Shown in pieces: positions 6,676 through 8,355 of a stretch of 8,355 nucleotides of DNA (its first letter is position 1; each line of letters starts with the position of its first letter). The notes beneath the pieces were generated by a model, which ran no database searches, was not told the origin of the DNA, and saw only the letters and a program-made list of their open reading frames with translations. Location of the stretch: the NCBI GenBank assembly GCA_021789565.1, contig JAJYJL010000273.1:1-8355 (forward strand), given 5' to 3'. The stretch comes from Acidobacteriota bacterium (lineage in GTDB: Bacteria; Acidobacteriota; Terriglobia; UBA7540). Position numbers and translations under genes: made by a program.

Positions 6676-7091
6676 ATGTGTCGCAGGGCTGTCTACCCAG
6701 GAACGCTGATTATTGTTGCTCTGGCTTTATCTTCGCTTTTCCTGCTGAACCCGCACCCGGGAACCAAGGCTCAAACCACGACCAACTGCTGCGGAATCGA
6801 CCCTCCAACCGCGCCACGCGCATCGGGTTCGACATCACGGCTGGCGGCGTGCACTACTATCTTATTCGGTTCAAGCTGGCGCCACACGAGACGCGAGCCA
6901 TCGACTTTCGCGCGCTCCGCGACTCTCAGGTTCCCGATTTCAAAGGGAACAGAATTCCTGCTGGCGCTTCCGACGGTTCTGTCAACTGGGTGCGTCTGGA
7001 CGACGCGCCGGTCGAGGGCCGGATGGTGGTCATCCAGCAGCAACAGGGCATGGCTTCTAACTTCGACTGCTCAACCTGTTACTGTCCGTGA
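6676..7091 (+). pseudogene. Frameshifted gene for a small secreted Cys-containing protein, cut by the IS element
   Basis: The 5' part starts at ATG 6676 with a very good AGGAGG site (6663-6668). It encodes a signal peptide (MCRRAVYPGTLIIVALALSS onward, probable cut after TKAQ or nearby) and TTTNCCGIDPP. Beyond about 6810 this frame turns into poor sequence, while the -1 frame reads as convincing protein: IGFDITAGGVHYY, LAPHETRAIDFRALRDSQ, DGSVNWVRLDD and finally MASNFDCSTCYCP, ending at TGA 7091. The two halves must belong together, so one base was lost (or two gained) around 6800-6830. No slippery heptamer is present there, so programmed shifting is unlikely; a sequencing error remains possible. 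The final TGA is also the first three bases of the IS, so the original C-terminus may have been longer. The family and function are unknown to me. Confidence 0.68.
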
Positions 7092-7101
7092 CCTGCTCCC
7101 C
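7089..7101 (+). repeat. Left terminal inverted repeat of the IS (IRL)
   Basis: TGACCTGCTCCCC pairs with the right end with one mismatch at position 11. Its first three bases, TGA, act as the stop codon of the disrupted gene to the left. Confidence 0.85.
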
Positions 7102-7156
7102 AAAAACTGTACCAAAGTCGGATACGATATTGGGGGTTTAGGAGGGAGGCAGGGCG

Positions 7157-7447
7157 ATGTCGAAGCGGAAGTTCACGGAGGCTGAGATCATTGCGGCGAT
7201 TCACCAGGTGGACGCGGGGCGGACGTGCATCGAGGTGGGGCGTGAGATCGGGGTATCGAAGCACACGATCTACGCCTGGAAGGCAAAGTACGGCGGTCTG
7301 AGTGTGAACGAAGCCCAGCGGCTGCGGCAATTGGAAGAAGAGAACCAGCGGCTGAAGCAGTTGGTGGCCGATCTGAGTTTGGACAAAGAGATCCTGAAGT
7401 CGGTGATCGCAAAAAACGGCTGGAGCTCGCCGGCCGCCCGGAAGTAG
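7157..7447 (+). CDS. IS3-family transposase OrfA (DNA-binding subunit), 96 aa
   Basis: MSKRKFTEAEIIAAI opens a helix-turn-helix domain (about 8-48, with the recognition-helix segment EIGVSKHTIYAWKAKYGG) that binds the IS ends. It is followed by a leucine-zipper-like coiled coil (about 53-80, LRQLEEENQRLKQLV) used for multimerisation. Length and layout are normal for IS3 OrfA. GGAGGGAGG at 7141-7149 is a strong ribosome site about 7 nt before the ATG. Near the 3' end the heptamer A AAA AAC allows ribosomes to move to the orfB frame; those that do not shift end at TAG 7445-7447. OrfA alone usually moderates transposition in this family. Confidence 0.93.
   Translation: MSKRKFTEAEIIAAIHQVDAGRTCIEVGREIGVSKHTIYAWKAKYGGLSVNEAQRLRQLEEENQRLKQLVADLSLDKEILKSVIAKNGWSSPAARK
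7411..7417 (+). promoter_or_regulatory. Programmed -1 ribosomal frameshift site, A AAA AAC
   Basis: In the orfA frame the bases read A AAA AAC, a textbook slippery heptamer. Slipping back one base continues in the orfB frame without a stop and gives an OrfAB fusion of about 383 residues, the active transposase in IS3 elements. The sequence right after it is GC rich (CGGC 7417-7420 can pair with GCCG 7429-7432), a weak candidate for a stimulatory hairpin. Confidence 0.75.
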
Positions 7448-7452
7448 CGCGG

Positions 7453-8307
7453 GTGCGTGAAGAATTCCGGGTGAGTGAACGTCGGGCTTGCGAGCTGATC
7501 GGCGTAGCGCGAAGCACCTGCCGTTACCGGCCGAAGGAAAGAGGGGACGCGGAGTTGCGAGCCGCTCTGAGAGAGGTGGCGCTGGAGCGGCCGCGTTGGG
7601 GCTACCGGCGACTGAAGGTGCTGCTCGGCCGCCGCGGTTGGAAGGTGAACTGGAAGCGGGTGTATCGGCTCTACCGCGAGGAAGGCTTGGCGGTGAGGCG
7701 AAGGAAACGCAAGCGGGTGGCCATGGAACGGCAACCGCTGCGATTGCCGATGAAACCTGACGAGGTATGGACGATGGATTTCACACATGACGCTTTGGCC
7801 AGCGGACGAAAGTTTCGCACGCTGAATCTGATGGACGGCTACACGCGGGAAGCGCTGGCCATCGAAGTGGACACGTCGCTGCCGGGCTTGCGCGTGGTGC
7901 GGGTGCTGGAGGGGCTGAGCCAGGAGCGGGGCGTGCCGGAGCGCATTCAGGTAGACAACGGGCCGGAGTTCATTTCGCAGGTGCTGGACCAATGGGCGCA
8001 TGAGCGTGGGGCGAAGTTGAACTTCATTCGCCCAGGAAAACCCACCGACAACGGCCACATCGAGAGCTTTAATGGCAAGTTTCGCGATGAGTGTTTGAAT
8101 CAGTTCTGGTTTGTGAATATGGCGGAAGCGCGGGAGCGAATCGAGGCCTGGCGGCAGGACTACAATCACCAGCGGCCCCACAGCAGCCTGGGATATCAAA
8201 CTCCGGCGGAGTTCGCGGCCCAAGCGGCGGCGCGAGGGGCGTCTCCCCCCACGCCCCTCACTCTCCCAAAACCAGAGCTAACCCAAACCCGCGAACTCAT
8301 ATTATGA
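7453..8307 (+). CDS. IS3-family transposase OrfB (DDE catalytic subunit), 284 aa
   Basis: The frame can begin at GTG 7453, although in vivo it is probably made mainly as an OrfAB fusion through the slippery site 36 nt upstream. Residues about 1-90 contain the HTH-like linker region typical of the family (RWGYRRLKVLL, VNWKRVYRLYREEGL). The integrase core follows: WTMDF gives Asp109, VDNGPEF gives Asp168 and GHIESFNGKFRDE gives Glu204. Exactly 35 residues separate the second Asp from the Glu, the DD(35)E spacing of IS3 transposases. The usual end block YNHQRPHSSLGYQTPAEF is present, followed by a Pro/Thr-rich tail. No stops or missing catalytic residues are seen, so the protein should be active in cutting and joining the IS ends. 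Confidence 0.95.
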   Translation: MREEFRVSERRACELIGVARSTCRYRPKERGDAELRAALREVALERPRWGYRRLKVLLGRRGWKVNWKRVYRLYREEGLAVRRRKRKRVAMERQPLRLPMKPDEVWTMDFTHDALASGRKFRTLNLMDGYTREALAIEVDTSLPGLRVVRVLEGLSQERGVPERIQVDNGPEFISQVLDQWAHERGAKLNFIRPGKPTDNGHIESFNGKFRDECLNQFWFVNMAEARERIEAWRQDYNHQRPHSSLGYQTPAEFAAQAAARGASPPTPLTLPKPELTQTRELIL

Positions 8308-8321
8308 TTTGGACCAAGAAC

Positions 8322-8334
8322 GGAGAGCAGGTCA
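8322..8334 (-). repeat. Right terminal inverted repeat of the IS (IRR)
   Basis: Read on the minus strand it is TGACCTGCTCTCC, matching IRL at 12 of 13 positions. Only 21 bp of flanking DNA follow in the window (8335-8355), too little to identify a gene. Confidence 0.85.
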
Positions 8335-8355
8335 TCGCGAAAGGGGCCGTGAAGG

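Larger units (their letters stand above)
7089..8334 (+). mobile_element. Complete IS3-family insertion sequence, 1246 bp, orfA/orfB type
   Basis: The element is bounded by TGACCTGCTCCCC (7089-7101) and the inverted TGACCTGCTCTCC (rev-comp of 8322-8334), 12 of 13 identical. A looser match continues inward, with one gap, to the ACCAAA/TCCAAA block. Inside are orfA and orfB in the 0 and -1 frames, both uninterrupted, and an A AAA AAC slippery site. The orfB stop lies 27 bp from the right end, and orfA starts 68 bp from the left end. Gene style resembles the IS407/IS51 part of IS3. The flanks TCCG (7085-7088) and TCGC (8335-8338) are not a duplication; CCG against TCG is one mismatch short. The element looks able to transpose, but the missing target duplication suggests later change or recombination between copies. 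Confidence 0.9.

Noticed and set aside
7270..8223. Minus-strand open frame of 317 codons opposite the transposase
   Set aside because: Shadow of orfB; the plus strand carries the DD(35)E triad with exact spacing.

Overview
The window is about 60% G+C and looks like an acidobacterial chromosome, probably a soil lineage. Three things suggest this: a one-piece Ser/Thr kinase, membrane anchor and TPR protein; a quinoprotein dehydrogenase with its own two-heme cytochrome c; and an inverted pair of hairpin repeats in front of the kinase. The assignment is inference from protein style, because no taxonomic marker gene is present.

Layout. The window opens inside the 3' end of tag (DNA-3-methyladenine glycosylase I, 1-159, +). 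Its last 28 bp overlap, tail to tail, a 51-residue membrane protein gene (132-287, -). Between that gene and the kinase lies a 241-bp divergent region. It holds a 16-bp direct repeat flanking two oppositely oriented 34-nt hairpin units (354-438), then a near-consensus sigma-70 promoter (470-498) and a Shine-Dalgarno sequence. The kinase gene (529-3480, +) follows. A 300-bp convergent intergenic stretch with an unusually AT-rich core separates it from a two-gene minus-strand operon. That operon encodes a di-heme cytochrome c (6290-5445) and then a PQQ dehydrogenase (5448-3781), joined by an ATGA stop/start overlap. A 385-bp divergent region leads to a frameshifted gene for a small secreted cysteine-bearing protein (6676-7091, +). 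The right end is a complete IS3-family element (7089-8334) with terminal inverted repeats, orfA, orfB and a -1 slippery site. Its first three bases are the stop codon of the broken gene.

Function. The cytochrome and dehydrogenase most likely form one periplasmic alcohol- or aldehyde-oxidising unit, with the cytochrome taking electrons from PQQ. The dehydrogenase carries the extra aspartate typical of lanthanide-dependent enzymes but lacks two other classical methanol dehydrogenase features. The kinase probably senses something through its large extracytoplasmic TPR part; nothing in the window links it to the dehydrogenase. The most unusual non-coding signal is the hairpin doublet, whose two copies differ by paired, structure-preserving base changes. 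I found no clearly new multi-gene system.
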